A stretch of 64,000 nucleotides of DNA from NCBI GenBank assembly GCA_964568795.1, contig CAZMRQ010000001.1:25548-89547 (forward strand), given 5' to 3'. Below, piece by piece: positions 53,270 through 62,016 of this stretch. Numbering within the stretch: position 1 is the stretch's first letter; each line of letters starts with the position of its first letter. A program made the position numbers and the translations under genes. Below the pieces are notes generated by a model. That model worked only from the letters and a program-made list of their open reading frames with translations, made no database searches and was not told the DNA's origin. The stretch comes from CAZMRQ01 sp964568795 (GTDB lineage Bacteria; Pseudomonadota; Gammaproteobacteria; Comchoanobacterales; Comchoanobacteraceae).

Positions 53270-54169
53270 CTATAGTTGATTGAGGTATTGAGTGTTATGC
53301 GCCATAACTTGCTCAATGTTGTGGGCGACTAACCAGCGATCAATCTCATGCAGCAGTCTGCTGTCATTGGCGGGGTCGTCTAGATCGCATTGTCCATAAA
53401 ATAATTGTTTTGTCAAGCAGTCGCCTATCATCCAATGGCAGCTGTAATGGGCTGTTTTAGACACATAAATTCCAGCAGGGGCATGACAGGAGAGCTGGAT
53501 GTGTTGGCCAATTCTACGTTCAAGGCAAGCACAGTTCCAAGACTCAGGGTCTTGTTCTTTGACATGAATACGGGCATCTTCTCTTGCTACAAGTGCTATG
53601 AATCCTTGCCCAGGGGAAGGCAGAAAGGTTTCCAATGGAAATTTGTATTGGATGTGTTGTTGCAGTGAGAGTCTGTTGAGACCTGCCACGGCCATGATTA
53701 AGCTATCAAAAGGTTGTCCTAATTTATTGATTCGCGTTTGTATGTTGCCACGCACATTTTGACATTGCAATTGTGGGTAGTAGTGTTCGAGTAAAACTTG
53801 ACGGCGAAGTGAGCATGTTCCTACAATTGATCCATAAGGAGAGTTTTCAGGGTGAGGGTGATGTGACAGCCAGGCATCTCGTGGATCTTCTCTTTGGCTG
53901 ATAGCAATGATCTTGAGTCCTTTCGGGCACTTCATAGGCATGTCTTTCATAGAATGACAAGCGACATCTGCTTTTCCTGTAAGAACATGCTGATCTAAGA
54001 GGGCCGAGAATGATTCATTGGCCTGGAAAGACGTCAGTGGTTCTTCCAGGTTCAGGTCCTGGGCTGTCGTGACGCGCATCATTTGGATTTCTTCTTGGAG
54101 CAGCCCCCCCATTTGGGTTGATTGAAGGAGAGCCAGGGGGCTCTGGCGGGTCGCCATTAGAAGGGTCAT
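53270..54169 (-). CDS. hemC: Porphobilinogen deaminase (hydroxymethylbilane synthase)
   Basis: Polymerises four porphobilinogens on a dipyrromethane cofactor. From ATG 54169 (MTLLMATRQSPLALLQ; site GGAGAAAC just upstream) it has 299 aa against 313 in E. coli. The cofactor cysteine is Cys228 in LSCHAPAG and the catalytic Asp76 lies in CHSMKDMP. VGTCSLRRQ, NVRGNIQTR and AVAGLNRL are conserved. The VGGKGLFVKE block is diverged (SFQANESFSALL). The first 155 nt overlap, same strand and other frame, the 3' end of an orphan gene, which encodes a Pro/Asn-rich tail there. Confidence 0.92.
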   Translation of the reverse strand: MTLLMATRQSPLALLQSTQMGGLLQEEIQMMRVTTAQDLNLEEPLTSFQANESFSALLDQHVLTGKADVACHSMKDMPMKCPKGLKIIAISQREDPRDAWLSHHPHPENSPYGSIVGTCSLRRQVLLEHYYPQLQCQNVRGNIQTRINKLGQPFDSLIMAVAGLNRLSLQQHIQYKFPLETFLPSPGQGFIALVAREDARIHVKEQDPESWNCACLERRIGQHIQLSCHAPAGIYVSKTAHYSCHWMIGDCLTKQLFYGQCDLDDPANDSRLLHEIDRWLVAHNIEQVMAHNTQYLNQL

Positions 54170-55178
54170 TGTTGTTTCTCCGTGGGAAGTGTTGCAGGGT
54201 GTTTTTAATCTGCCACCAGTGTTTGTATACAAATGCTGCTAAGAGTAGGATAGAGCAGATTAAGGTTGATATGTAAGCAGCTGCGTGTCCTTTTCCGTTG
54301 ATTATAAACGCAGTGAGGGGGTGAGAGGGAAATGCGTAAATGCTGCTGAGTATAATAAGTGTTGCCAGTATGAGAACAAGAAGGGCGATGGTAGAGGCTT
54401 TGTATTCATTTAGGAAGTGAGTGATGACTTGTCCCCAGGGCAAAGCAGCGCGTATGGTATCATAAATACAAGAGGATGGGTTTTCTTTTTCTTGGATTTT
54501 CATTACATATGCCGAGTATGACATTGCCTGTGTTGTGAATCTCCCTGTAGGAAAATCCCTTTGGAGAAATTCTAAAGGATCGGTTTCCCTGCTTTTCAAC
54601 CACGTTTCATCAATGAGGAAACGGCAGTCAGATAACTGTGTTTGAATGTCAGGCATGTGAGTAAAATCAAGGACAAGTGTTGCATGACATACAGCTGGCC
54701 AGGGATAATGGCCGTATGCGTCATGGAATTTTCTATAAACCTCGGCCATATCAGTGCCACGAATTGTTGTATGGGGGGTTTTGTCTCTGTCTGCTGGGTT
54801 TATGAGTAAGATAGTAGCTGAAAAATGAAGCTGTTGGCTAGTTGGGTCAAAGCTCAAAGATACCAAATGTTCGCCATTCCCAAGCAAGGTATCCTCATTC
54901 TCATTTGTTAAAAAGGGTGTCGTTATCGTCGCTATGAATTCGTCAAATTTATAGTTCTTTATTAAGAAAGCACTGGCCTGTGCAGGATCCATGCCGATAT
55001 TAATCAGAAGATCGGTTGCTTGATCTTTCTCAGCCATTGCTCGATTTGCCTGCATGATCGTCGTGTCTTTTTTCGAAAAGTAGTAGTTTAGTAGACGCGT
55101 GAGTTGGACGTGATCCTGAAACGCGCTCTCAGCCAGGGTGAGAGGAATTGGTTTGTTTAAACTAATTTCACGTAACAT
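54015..55178 (-). CDS. Orphan two-helix membrane protein with Pro-rich tail overprinting hemC
   Basis: 387 aa, no family recognised. A soluble N-terminal region of about 250 residues is followed by two membrane helices (STIALLVLILATLIILSSIY and AAYISTLICSILLLAAFVY) and a disordered Pro/Asn/Gly/Arg tail of about 60 residues (PPEPPGSPSINP). The tail is read from hemC's first codons in another frame. It starts directly after petC, one nt away, at the end of the bc1 operon. Several PP and PPG runs would need EF-P. Confidence 0.75.
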   Translation of the reverse strand: MLREISLNKPIPLTLAESAFQDHVQLTRLLNYYFSKKDTTIMQANRAMAEKDQATDLLINIGMDPAQASAFLIKNYKFDEFIATITTPFLTNENEDTLLGNGEHLVSLSFDPTSQQLHFSATILLINPADRDKTPHTTIRGTDMAEVYRKFHDAYGHYPWPAVCHATLVLDFTHMPDIQTQLSDCRFLIDETWLKSRETDPLEFLQRDFPTGRFTTQAMSYSAYVMKIQEKENPSSCIYDTIRAALPWGQVITHFLNEYKASTIALLVLILATLIILSSIYAFPSHPLTAFIINGKGHAAAYISTLICSILLLAAFVYKHWWQIKNTLQHFPRRNNNDPSNGDPPEPPGSPSINPNGGAAPRRNPNDARHDSPGPEPGRTTDVFPGQ

Positions 55179-55844
55179 TTATTTTTCCTTTATACTCTTC
55201 CAGTAACAACGGTGAATGGCCAGGAGTACAAGCCATAGAAGGATAAAGTAAGCCAGTACCCAAAAACCGATGGATTCACGCTCTGCTTTAGTTGGTTCTG
55301 CAGCATAGTGAAGATAGTTGACAATGTCTAGAACAATGTCGTGGAATTCTTGAGGACTGACTTTGCCAGAATGACTCACTTCTAAGATTTCAAACCACTT
55401 TTTATCAGATCTTGGCTCACGGACAAGTTTTTGTTCACCTGCAAGAGCCGCAAATGGGTTGGGCATGTTGGTGTTCTTTAAGACAAGGTTATTAGACCCT
55501 GTTGGTCGAGAGTGATCGGCATAATAACTTCTGAGAAAGGTATAGATCCAGTCAACAGACTGACTCTTGCCTATTAATGACAAATCAGGCGGTGGGTGCC
55601 CTCCCCATGCTTCAGCATCCCAGGTGGGCTGGTTATCAGCAGTGATCCCTGCTTCTATACTGAGTGGGTCATGGATGAGTGCTTTCATGCTATGACACGA
55701 TAGACAGTTTTGAGCGAATAGTTTGGCGCCGTTGGCAATCTTTTCTTGGTTGTGAAAATCGATATGTGGATGGGCAAGTTCAATCTCTGCCGTAGCAGCG
55801 AGAAGAGAAGACGTTAAAGTTAGAAGGCACAGAAGCATAGTCAT
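55179..55844 (-). CDS. petC: Cytochrome c1
   Basis: 221 aa. Signal peptide (MTMLLCLLTLTSSLLAATA), heme motif CLSCH with FAQNC before it, and a C-terminal membrane anchor (WVLAYFILLWLVLLAIHR). The heme iron's Met ligand is probably in NMPNPFAAL. Periplasmic electron acceptor of the bc1 complex. It follows petB directly and needs the cytochrome c maturation system, not seen here. Confidence 0.93.
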   Translation of the reverse strand: MTMLLCLLTLTSSLLAATAEIELAHPHIDFHNQEKIANGAKLFAQNCLSCHSMKALIHDPLSIEAGITADNQPTWDAEAWGGHPPPDLSLIGKSQSVDWIYTFLRSYYADHSRPTGSNNLVLKNTNMPNPFAALAGEQKLVREPRSDKKWFEILEVSHSGKVSPQEFHDIVLDIVNYLHYAAEPTKAERESIGFWVLAYFILLWLVLLAIHRCYWKSIKEK

Positions 55845-55845
55845 C

Positions 55846-57051
55846 CTAGGTCAATCTTTCTGGCACGGGACGCTCTTTGTCAAGCCAGCTCAAGAGGGGT
55901 TGAATTAAGAAAAATAGACCATAAATGAGTGCGGCAAGACGTGCGAGCCATGTGTATACAACAGTGACAGGTTGGCTGCCAAGATAGCCCAATGTGATAA
56001 AGGCTGCAACAAAAAGAATCAGTGTGCCCCGAGTCACCCAACTTCGATAGCGCATTGATTTTACTCGGCATGTGTCAAGCCAGGGCAGCAAGAAAAACGC
56101 CAGCACAGATGCGGCCATAGCTAAGGCTCCCAGAGATTTGTCAGGAATAGCACGTAATATGGCATAAAAGGGAGAGAAATACCACACGGGCTTGATATGA
56201 GGCGGTGTGACCAATGGGTTGGCAGGAATATAGTTTTCAGGCTCGATGAATAAGCCAAAAAAATCCGGGACAAAGAAAACGACAATCATAAAGAGCATAA
56301 AGAAGAAAGAGGCACCCATCATGTCCTTGACAGTGTAGTAGGGATGGAAAGGAACGCTGTCTACTGGTTTTCCATCCGGACCAATTTTTTTGTGAATGTC
56401 GATGCCATCTGGGTTGTTGGAACCAAATCTGTGAAGCGCAAAAATATGTAGAAAAACCATGCCTAGGAGAATCAGGGGGAAAGCGACAACATGAAAGGAG
56501 AAAAACCGCTGCAGTGTGACTCCTGAGACAGTATAGTCCCCTTGAAGCCAAATAACGATTTTTTCACCAATAACAGGAATAGTGCCAAATAAAGACAAAA
56601 TAACTTTAGCTGCCCAATAGGACATTTGACCCCAAGGCAGGATATAACCTGTATAAGCCTCTGCCATGGCCAACAGGAACAGAAACACGCCAGTCAGCCA
56701 AAGAACTTGGCGTGGGTCTTTAAAAGAGCCATACATGATGCCGCGGAACATATGCAGGTATAGGACTATAAAAAAGGCACTTGCTCCGGTGGTGTGGCAG
56801 TAGCGAATCAACCAACCAAAGTGGACGTCTCGCATGATTGTTTCAACAGATTGGAAGGCCCCGCTTGCTGTGGGGACATAATACATGAGCATCCATATGC
56901 CGCTGATGATCTGAATAGCTAGAGTGAGCAGAGCAAATGAACCAAAAAAATACCATATATTGAGATTTTTTGGCGTATTATAATGCTTTAAGTGATCAGC
57001 TATGAAGCTGAAAATAGGCAGCCTGTGATCTAACCATTTCCATATAGACAT
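55846..57051 (-). CDS. petB: Cytochrome b of the bc1 complex
   Basis: 401 aa, about eight helices. Heme-binding histidines are in GWLIRYCHTTGASAFF / LYLHMFRG and FSFHVVAFP / FLHIFALHR. The Qo-site motif PEWY region reads KPVWYFSPFYAILR, with Trp where the family usually has Glu-Trp-Tyr (PVWY, not PEWY). Full quinol oxidation at the usual glutamate thus looks altered; PVWY variants occur in some gammaproteobacteria. Part of the petA-petB-petC operon. Confidence 0.95.
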   Translation of the reverse strand: MSIWKWLDHRLPIFSFIADHLKHYNTPKNLNIWYFFGSFALLTLAIQIISGIWMLMYYVPTASGAFQSVETIMRDVHFGWLIRYCHTTGASAFFIVLYLHMFRGIMYGSFKDPRQVLWLTGVFLFLLAMAEAYTGYILPWGQMSYWAAKVILSLFGTIPVIGEKIVIWLQGDYTVSGVTLQRFFSFHVVAFPLILLGMVFLHIFALHRFGSNNPDGIDIHKKIGPDGKPVDSVPFHPYYTVKDMMGASFFFMLFMIVVFFVPDFFGLFIEPENYIPANPLVTPPHIKPVWYFSPFYAILRAIPDKSLGALAMAASVLAFFLLPWLDTCRVKSMRYRSWVTRGTLILFVAAFITLGYLGSQPVTVVYTWLARLAALIYGLFFLIQPLLSWLDKERPVPERLT

Positions 57052-57059
57052 ACTTTCTC

Positions 57060-57638
57060 CTAAGTCTTTAGCTGCTCGCCAATGATTAATTCGTCTTGAG
57101 ACACGAAATGATAAGGGGGGACTTCCAAATTGGTAGGGGCTGGGACGCCTTTAAACACTCGGCCCGCTAAATCAAATTTTGAGCCATGGCATGAGCAGAA
57201 GAAGCCACCGGGCCATTCTGTATCAATACTGCCTGCTTCAGGTCGGTATGTGGGCGCACAACCAAGGTGGGTGCAGATGCCATACAATACGAGAATGTCG
57301 GGGCGAATAGAGCGGTGCTTGTTTTGAGCATAGTGCGGTTGTTGGTCAATTTTCGAATCAGGATCACTGAGCATGCCTGACAATTGGGTGAGGGCCTCAA
57401 GTGTTTTTTTATTGCGCTTGATGATCCATACGGGCTTGCCACGCCAAATAACAGTTTTTTGCTCACCATCTTTAAGGTCACTGATGTTGACTTGGATGGG
57501 TTTAGCCATTGCTTTTGTTGATATTTTTGGGTTCATCGAACTAACCAATGGGATAGCAGCACCGACAGCACCTGCAGCACCAATCAATGAGCCGGTTTGT
57601 ATTAGAAAGCGGCGTTTTTTTTCATCAACTTTGTCCAT
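57060..57638 (-). CDS. petA: Rieske iron-sulfur protein of the bc1 complex
   Basis: 192 aa. An N-terminal membrane helix of Tat type after KKRRFL (GSLIGAAGAVGAAIPLV) and the 2Fe-2S ligands CTHLGC and CSCHGS. First gene of the bc1 operon; petB follows after 8 nt. The twin-arginine (KRRF) fits Tat export. Transfers electrons from quinol to cytochrome c1. Confidence 0.96.
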   Translation of the reverse strand: MDKVDEKKRRFLIQTGSLIGAAGAVGAAIPLVSSMNPKISTKAMAKPIQVNISDLKDGEQKTVIWRGKPVWIIKRNKKTLEALTQLSGMLSDPDSKIDQQPHYAQNKHRSIRPDILVLYGICTHLGCAPTYRPEAGSIDTEWPGGFFCSCHGSKFDLAGRVFKGVPAPTNLEVPPYHFVSQDELIIGEQLKT

Positions 57639-57667
57639 GGAGTCCTTTCAGTCTTTTCTTCAATATA

Positions 57668-58477
57668 TTAGCCTTCTTTTGTCTGTTTTTGCAAATCCAT
57701 GGTGGCATTAGTTTTCTGTTCAGGGTACATGATCTTTAAAGAATGAAACAATGAAGAGATGGCGTAGTAAATGCAGTAGACAAAACCAGCACGGCCATCA
57801 CGCCAGCCACTTTTGATGATGTAATGTTTAAAGAAAGACCATAGACAGCGGTAGCAGGCTCGGGGAAGAGATGTTTTCCTAGGTTTATGAGCTATACTGT
57901 ATTGTGCATTGAGGCTGGTGTAACGGTTGAGTTTGACTAACATGTCATGAATGGATTGCCAAGATTCATGAAAGATGATGTATTCGGGCAGATAAGTATG
58001 TGGTTCATCCGTGCATAACTGTTCATGCACATGCTTATGCACGCTATATGCTTCTTCCTTTCTGCGAAAGAGGCGTAAGGTGCCAGAGTGTTTGTTATGA
58101 GCGTATAAGCATACGGTGTTTTGAAAGATAAGGTAAACTTTAACAGCAATATAATTGTTTGCAGTTGTTTGTATTTTGTTTTTAAGTTCATGGCTGTTGT
58201 CTGAGAGGTACTCATCTGAGTCAAGCATAAACAACCAGTCGGAAGAGGCCTGACTGATAGCAAAGTTTCTTTGCAGGGCATATCCTTGCCAAGTATTTTG
58301 AATGATAGTCACTTGTGTGTACTGTTTGCAAATGGATAGAGTATTGTCTGAGCTTCCTGAGTCTACCACCAGTATTTCATCAGCGAATAGAGCGGATTCA
58401 AGGCATCTTTGAATTGTTTTCTCGGAATTATATGTGAGAATAATTATGCCGAGAGTTTGCTTTGTTTTAGTTTTCAT
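57668..58477 (-). CDS. Family 2 glycosyltransferase (WaaE/KdtX-like)
   Basis: 269 aa GT-A glycosyltransferase with ILTYNSEKTIQRCLES, EILVVDSGSSDNT and MLDSDEYLS (metal-binding DxD-like). WQGYALQRNFAI and a C-terminal YCRWSFFKHYIIKSGWRDG-like segment (here CYRCLWSFFKHYIIKSG, GWRDG) are typical of WaaE/KdtX-type core enzymes. Probably adds a sugar to LPS core. Its start overlaps the TolC-like gene's stop by 1 nt. Confidence 0.88.
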   Translation of the reverse strand: MKTKTKQTLGIIILTYNSEKTIQRCLESALFADEILVVDSGSSDNTLSICKQYTQVTIIQNTWQGYALQRNFAISQASSDWLFMLDSDEYLSDNSHELKNKIQTTANNYIAVKVYLIFQNTVCLYAHNKHSGTLRLFRRKEEAYSVHKHVHEQLCTDEPHTYLPEYIIFHESWQSIHDMLVKLNRYTSLNAQYSIAHKPRKTSLPRACYRCLWSFFKHYIIKSGWRDGRAGFVYCIYYAISSLFHSLKIMYPEQKTNATMDLQKQTKEG

Positions 58478-59730
58478 TATTTAAGCCTGACTGTCATTTG
58501 CAGACTTTTTTGAAGCTGCTTCAAGCTTGAGATGGACAGCGCATTGTGATGAGCCAGAAGGGCAAAGTGGTTTTGCCAGGCTTGATAAAATGTTTGTCTC
58601 ACTTGAATGGCCGTTTCACTCCTTTTGTCGATGCTTTGCAGATAGTCAATGACAGAAATCAGCTGGTTTTGGTAAGATTTTACTTGTACTTTTGTAGCTT
58701 CATTTTGGGCCATGTGTGCTTTTTTATCAGCTTTAAGTTGTTCGTTGAGATGGGAAGCTTTGTTTTTCAATTGCTGTATTTCATCAAGAATATGTCTTTT
58801 CTGATCAAGGTATAACCAGCGATCAGCCACCGCCTTTTGGTGAGCTGCTAGAGCGTTTGTAATTTGAGGGCTAGTGACAGATAGCCCGAGTGTGAGACCT
58901 ACTTTATAGCTGTCTGAATAGTCTTTAGTCATGTTTTTAGTAGCATGGGCGGAGAGTGTTGGGAGTAGTTTTTGACGTACGCTCCGTGCAGTTTGGTCAC
59001 TAACTTCCATGTGACGCTGTGCTTGTTCAAGTGCGAGAATAGGGCCTGAGTGAGGGTTGTCTTTTGGGAGCTGTGTGAGATTGGGTTCATGTGCCAGGGC
59101 ATCAATCGCATCGACATTGTTGTTGATTTGCATGCTGAGAGTTTGTTGTGTTTGTTTCATACTTTGGTTGATGGACAAAAGCTGTGCTTGCACCTGAGCG
59201 ATTGATGCGTCAATAGCAAGTGTATCACGCTTAGTATTGATGCCTTCTTTAATGCCCAGTGTAACTTTTCGTTTTTGATGAGACAGGGTTTGGGATTGGT
59301 TCAGTAGAATGGAGCGGGTATCGAGGTAGCTCAGGAGAGAGAGGTATTGCTCTGTTACTGAAAGGAGCACAGACTGCTGGTTTTCCATTGTATTAAGTTT
59401 TTGAAGTTGTTCTTGTTGTTGGTGCTGAGTGATTTGTGCAGATTGCTCAAAATCTAAGAGGGTTTGTTGTGCAGAGATGGATGCTTGGTTGAAGTTTTTT
59501 TTCTTGCCAGAGAGAAGGCTTTTTTCTTGGAAATTGCGAGTGCCCTCAAGATTGATCTTTGGGAGGAATTCACCGTAACTGGATAAGGTCTGGTATTGTG
59601 CTGCACGTAGCTCATGAGCGGCATGATGAAGGCTTGGGTCATTGTCAAGAGCTGACGAAGCTGCGCCTGTCAAGGAGATGGCTTGTAGAGAGGTGTGTAG
59701 CATGAATAGAATAAAAAGCATGGTGGCCAA
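58477..59730 (-). CDS. tolC: TolC-family outer-membrane channel
   Basis: 417 aa with a signal peptide (MATMLFILFMLHTSLQA) and two OEP repeats of long coiled coils (EYLSLLSYLDTRSILLNQSQ; YQAWQNHFALLAHHNALS). TolC spans the outer membrane and periplasm for efflux pumps and type I secretion. A little shorter than E. coli TolC (about 470 mature). In E. coli tolC-nudF-parE are also near each other, and the same trio is seen here. It could export the array peptides only if these were type I substrates, which their signal peptides argue against. Confidence 0.9.
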   Translation of the reverse strand: MATMLFILFMLHTSLQAISLTGAASSALDNDPSLHHAAHELRAAQYQTLSSYGEFLPKINLEGTRNFQEKSLLSGKKKNFNQASISAQQTLLDFEQSAQITQHQQQEQLQKLNTMENQQSVLLSVTEQYLSLLSYLDTRSILLNQSQTLSHQKRKVTLGIKEGINTKRDTLAIDASIAQVQAQLLSINQSMKQTQQTLSMQINNNVDAIDALAHEPNLTQLPKDNPHSGPILALEQAQRHMEVSDQTARSVRQKLLPTLSAHATKNMTKDYSDSYKVGLTLGLSVTSPQITNALAAHQKAVADRWLYLDQKRHILDEIQQLKNKASHLNEQLKADKKAHMAQNEATKVQVKSYQNQLISVIDYLQSIDKRSETAIQVRQTFYQAWQNHFALLAHHNALSISSLKQLQKSLQMTVRLK

Positions 59731-59898
59731 TCAACCAATAATATAATACAGATTTTACAGTATGTGTCATGAATAGCAAGGGGCGTGCATGATTAAGTTG
59801 GCTTATTAAAGATTTATTAAAAAAGGATATAAAACATCTCTGTATTGATTAATCTGCTTTTTGTTATATGATACTTGTAAAATAGACAGAGAAAATAA

Positions 59899-60282
59899 AT
59901 GGAAAAAAACAAAACAGAGAAGGGTGTGTTTTTTAATTTTATTGGTACAGTCTTTATCAATTATAGCTGTGCTTTGGATGTGATCGCGGATCGCCTTGAA
60001 GAGGCTATCCGGCAAGCATTCCATAGTCGCAAAGAACGATTAGACAGTGATCACAGTAACACCACTCAAGAAGCAGTACGCGCAAATGCATTGGAGCTCT
60101 TCAAGAAGGCTAACGGTAAGGTGGTTGAAGACACAAGAGCTTCATTAAAACTTGTGTCAGAAGAACAGCAAAAACAAGCTATGGGATGGCTATCTGTGTT
60201 TGCTAAAAAGAACAGTATAGCCCCTAATCGGGTAGACAGCTTTGAGCGTTTGTCAATAAAAAATGAGGATAAAAATGTATAA
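59899..60282 (+). CDS. Small orphan protein
   Basis: 127 aa, no family recognised. A hydrophobic patch at the N-terminus (VFFNFIGTVFINYSCALDVI) is too short and uncharged for certainty as a signal. The rest is charged and helical-looking, with Lys/Glu/Gln-rich stretches. The next gene overlaps by 8 nt, so the two probably form an operon. Divergent from tolC. Confidence 0.65.
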   Translation: MEKNKTEKGVFFNFIGTVFINYSCALDVIADRLEEAIRQAFHSRKERLDSDHSNTTQEAVRANALELFKKANGKVVEDTRASLKLVSEEQQKQAMGWLSVFAKKNSIAPNRVDSFERLSIKNEDKNV

Positions 60283-60667
60283 ATTGGGAGACATATTTCA
60301 GGATTTTTGTGATGAGGCTAAACTGATTGAACCGTTGTCATTTAAACGATTAATTGAAACTAAAAAGATATCAGATCTTCATAAGGATGTCCTACGACGT
60401 AGCTGGCGTATCAACAAAGAAGAGTATAAGCGATCGTGCGAGGCTATTTTAGAGAAATATATGACACATTTTAAATCAGTTTCATATTCGCAGAGAGTTG
60501 AATTTGCGAGTGGAAGAGGCGTTTCACAGGTTTGCGGCAATAAGAGATTAAAGGGGATTTTTTGTGAGGGTCTTGAAAGAACGAGTCATCTTGAGAATAG
60601 GAATGGGAACCCATGGAAAAGAGCACGGCGAAGCTTTAAGGACAGTGGGATTGTCGTCACCCTCTAG
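60275..60667 (+). CDS. Small basic orphan protein
   Basis: 130 aa from ATG 60275, with GAGG six nt before it (a further ATG at 60263 has no such site). Highly basic overall, helical-looking (MYKLGDIFQDFCDEAKLIEP; RRSWRINKEEYKRSCEAILEK) with three or four cysteines. No family recognised. Basic charge might suit nucleic-acid binding. Follows the 127-aa gene. Confidence 0.65.
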   Translation: MYKLGDIFQDFCDEAKLIEPLSFKRLIETKKISDLHKDVLRRSWRINKEEYKRSCEAILEKYMTHFKSVSYSQRVEFASGRGVSQVCGNKRLKGIFCEGLERTSHLENRNGNPWKRARRSFKDSGIVVTL

Positions 60668-60799
60668 AAAAAACGGATTGTTTTGAATTTGTTACAAGAA
60701 GGTTCAGATGGACGTGCTGATCAAATCAATTTTTTTAATGCCTACGTCTAATATTCTCACAATCAAACCCCTTATTTCTGTGATACCTGCATAGGCTTG

Positions 60800-61025
60800 T
60801 ATTCTCTGAGGTTTGTTTTTGTTTATGAATAAAGAGGGTGGCACTGATAGCGATCGAATGTTCTAGTTACCTTGATTTGGTTCAATGCAGGGCCGGGCTC
60901 AATATTCTTGTCGCATTCCGGCTCGCAGTAGATAGCTGGTGGGCACCAAAGGGTTGGTTGCCTAGCTCACCAAATTTAAAAGGCACCACTGCGTCGGCAA
61001 GGACTGCCCATCCAAGTAGAGAATG
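60800..61025 (+). ncRNA. Possible structured RNA (perhaps 6S-like)
   Basis: In a gene-poor 650-nt region, ATTCTCT (60801-60807) is perfectly complementary to AGAGAAT (61018-61024), closing a stretch of about 225 nt that is GC-richer than its surroundings. Inside are GCCGG ... CCGGC, GGTGGGC/GCTCACC and ACCAA/TTGGT stems. The 5' CTCTGAGG resembles the start of 6S RNA (TCTCTGAG). No certain family match; a short in-frame protein reading from 60838 looks unlike protein. Confidence 0.3.
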
Positions 61026-61323
61026 AATCACCCTAATACCCGTTGTATTTTTCTCTTTTTAGTCTGAGGACTGAGTGCAGTGTTTATTGGCTGGCTGGAT
61101 CGTATATGTCAATAACATAGGTGCATCACGGCGTCAGGGTAATCCTTTACTCTGGCGTGGCTAAGAAACTGACTTTGTGATGCCCATGGGGCCTTGGTCT
61201 TGAAAGTATTGATAACTTGCCAAAGAAAATAGTTGTACGGACAGTCAATTTGCTATGCCCTAAAAACGGGTGTTTTTTTCGTTGGGGGATGTTACCATTG
61301 GTTTTTAAGGTTAAGGAGTTGTT
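61026..61323. other. Gene-poor stretch upstream of nudF
   Basis: About 300 nt with no convincing gene. AAAAAC-GGGT-GTTTTT (near 61263-61278) is a weak hairpin followed by T, possibly a terminator or an attenuator before nudF. Confidence 0.35.
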
Positions 61324-61941
61324 ATGGGGCAATGGTTTCCAAGTTATGGGCCATCGGACTGTCTTTGTGTGAATGAAAAGAAAGTCTATCAACACCCATT
61401 GTTCTCTTTGTATGAGTGCACTTACCGTATAAAGAAGTTTTCACAATCTTGGTGTGACCCATTTATATATACGGTGTTGAAGGTGCCTGATAGTGTTGTC
61501 ATACTGTGCCATGATAATGCACGTGATTGCTTTGTGATGGTTGAGCAATGTCGGCCGGTTTTTGCTTCTCTTCATCCAGGAGAGAGCCCATGGCTTATTG
61601 AGTCTCCTGCTGGATACATAGAAGCGGGGGAGGAGCCAAAGGAAGCATTGCGTCGTGAAGTACTTGAAGAAACGGGTTGTCAGGTGAAAGAAATCAAACT
61701 AATTGCTCAGTACGGTTCCTATGGGGTTACGAGTAGTCGTGTCTATGCTTACTATGCCACTGTTGATAGTTCTTCAGCAAAAAAGCATTCTGGAAACAAT
61801 AAGGAAGGTGAAGATATTCGGGTTCATTTGTTGACTTATGCGCAACTGTCGGAGTTGGTGAAGCAAGGGCGCATATGCACCTCACATGCATTGTTACTGT
61901 ATTACTGGTACACAGCACAGAAGTGCATGGATACAGAATAA
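61324..61941 (+). CDS. nudF: ADP-ribose pyrophosphatase-like Nudix hydrolase
   Basis: 205 aa Nudix enzyme. The Nudix box fits GxxxxxExxxxxxxREUxEExGU: GYIEAGEEPKEALRREVLEE then TGC. The following YGSYGVTSSRVYAYY is ADPRase-like. Hydrolyses ADP-ribose and related compounds to AMP plus ribose phosphate. nudF lies between tolC and parE in E. coli too. ATG at 61324 has AAGGAG upstream. Confidence 0.9.
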   Translation: MGQWFPSYGPSDCLCVNEKKVYQHPLFSLYECTYRIKKFSQSWCDPFIYTVLKVPDSVVILCHDNARDCFVMVEQCRPVFASLHPGESPWLIESPAGYIEAGEEPKEALRREVLEETGCQVKEIKLIAQYGSYGVTSSRVYAYYATVDSSSAKKHSGNNKEGEDIRVHLLTYAQLSELVKQGRICTSHALLLYYWYTAQKCMDTE

Positions 61942-62016
61942 GAAAACGTAGCGAAGAACCGTTCGCAAATAGATAATAATTGTGTTAATGTAAGGTGTTT
62001 TTTTAGGAGAATAAAA

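Noticed and set aside
60838..61026. 62-aa plus-strand frame in the candidate RNA region
   Set aside because: The protein has an unnatural composition (WWAPKGWLPSSPN), no ribosome site, and lies in a stretch that folds; the RNA reading is preferred.
61147..61395. 82-aa minus-strand frame upstream of nudF
   Set aside because: It overlaps the conserved nudF start in antisense, is rich in His/Pro/Lys without pattern and has no partner.
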